A stretch of 6,397 nucleotides of DNA from Saprospiraceae bacterium. Its GTDB lineage: Bacteria; Bacteroidota; Bacteroidia; Chitinophagales; Saprospiraceae. The DNA lies in the NCBI GenBank assembly GCA_014379665.1, contig JACMLK010000301.1, positions 1 to 6,397 of the forward strand, written 5' to 3'. Within the stretch, counting starts at the first letter, position 1. Each line of letters starts with the position of its first letter. The notes beneath the pieces are model-generated. The model had not been told where the DNA came from. It worked only from the letters and a program-made list of their open reading frames with translations, and searched no databases. Positions 6,185 to 6,397 of this stretch are shown one piece after another. Both the position numbers and the translations under genes were made by a program.

Positions 6185-6397
6185 CCTGCATTATCGATCA
6201 TCTGTACCCGCAATGAAACGACTCAGATTAGCGAACACACCTTACCAACATCCAAGGAAGAAATGACACCCTGGACATTTCTTATTGTGCAGGTTTGGCG
6301 TGAAAGCGATGTGTATGAACCGGCCGGAATGATGTTTATGTCTGTGCTTGATGTCATAGAGAATGGAACCGAACAATCGAACGACGAACAACCGAAC
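6185..6397 (+). pseudogene. In-frame continuation after the TAA at 6182-6184; possible C-terminal remainder of the same protein (cut by window end)
   Basis: Directly after the TAA the same frame stays open for 71 codons to the last base. It reads like protein: a polar stretch, then WTFLIVQVWRESD (codons 34-46 after the stop) and FMSVLDVIENG (codons 53-63), both alternating-hydrophobic and strand-like, then an acidic Asn/Glu/Gln tail made by a short repeat. Neither of the other two forward frames bypasses the TAA with a single shift, since each has its own stop within about 30 bases upstream. Hence a point nonsense change is the simplest explanation. Alternatively, a separate short gene could start at the ATG near 6263. 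Total length with the upstream part would exceed 250 codons, near the family size I expect. Confidence 0.45.
6367..6397. repeat. Short degenerate 8-bp tandem repeat at the window edge
   Basis: AACCGAAC, AATCGAAC, GACGAAC (one base short) and AACCGAAC follow one another to the last base. In the open frame this encodes an Asn/Glu/Gln-rich tail. It may continue beyond the window, so its extent is unknown. Confidence 0.5.

Overview
The window looks like chromosomal DNA from a member of the Bacteroidota. The protein families fit that phylum. None of the gene starts has a clear Shine-Dalgarno sequence (A-rich or pyrimidine-rich leaders instead), and one intergenic region carries a TAnnTTTG-type -7 box. 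A Saprospirales-like source is possible, but that is only an impression. All convincing genes are on the plus strand.

Positions 1-1765 hold the end of a tightly packed heptose-nucleotide operon. It contains the C-terminal half of a GHMP-family heptose-7-phosphate kinase (hddA), a complete phosphoheptose isomerase (gmhA) and a complete sugar-1-phosphate nucleotidyltransferase (hddC). Together these would convert sedoheptulose 7-phosphate towards GDP-D-glycero-alpha-D-manno-heptose for a surface glycan. The phosphatase step (gmhB) is not in the window.

Positions 1766-2168 are non-coding and unusually structured, with several short perfect or near-perfect hairpins, most with three-base loops. 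One of them reappears in diverged form, with a paired base change, more than 3 kb away near 5392-5416. This points to a dispersed hairpin repeat family.

Positions 2169-3587 encode a complete one-chain, iron-sulfur L-serine ammonia-lyase whose four expected cysteine ligands are all visible, including the very last residue. After a short AT-rich gap with a promoter-like box, 3772-5028 encodes an exported protein of unknown function. It has two copies of a beta-type repeat followed by a cysteine-containing helical region ending in Cys-Cys-Cys-Ser-Cys.

Positions 5029-5635 are non-coding. They contain a degenerate 9-bp tandem array, a degenerate 11-bp tandem array of about 13 units, the second copy of the hairpin, and a 12-bp perfect inverted repeat. 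From 5636 there is a gene for a Bacteroidota conserved hypothetical protein. Its reading frame is closed by a TAA at 6182-6184 but then continues open in the same frame to the window end, so it may be a broken gene.

I found no rRNA, tRNA, CRISPR array, transposase or complete mobile element. The strongest second-look signals are the two repeat-rich spacers and the unrecognised exported protein.
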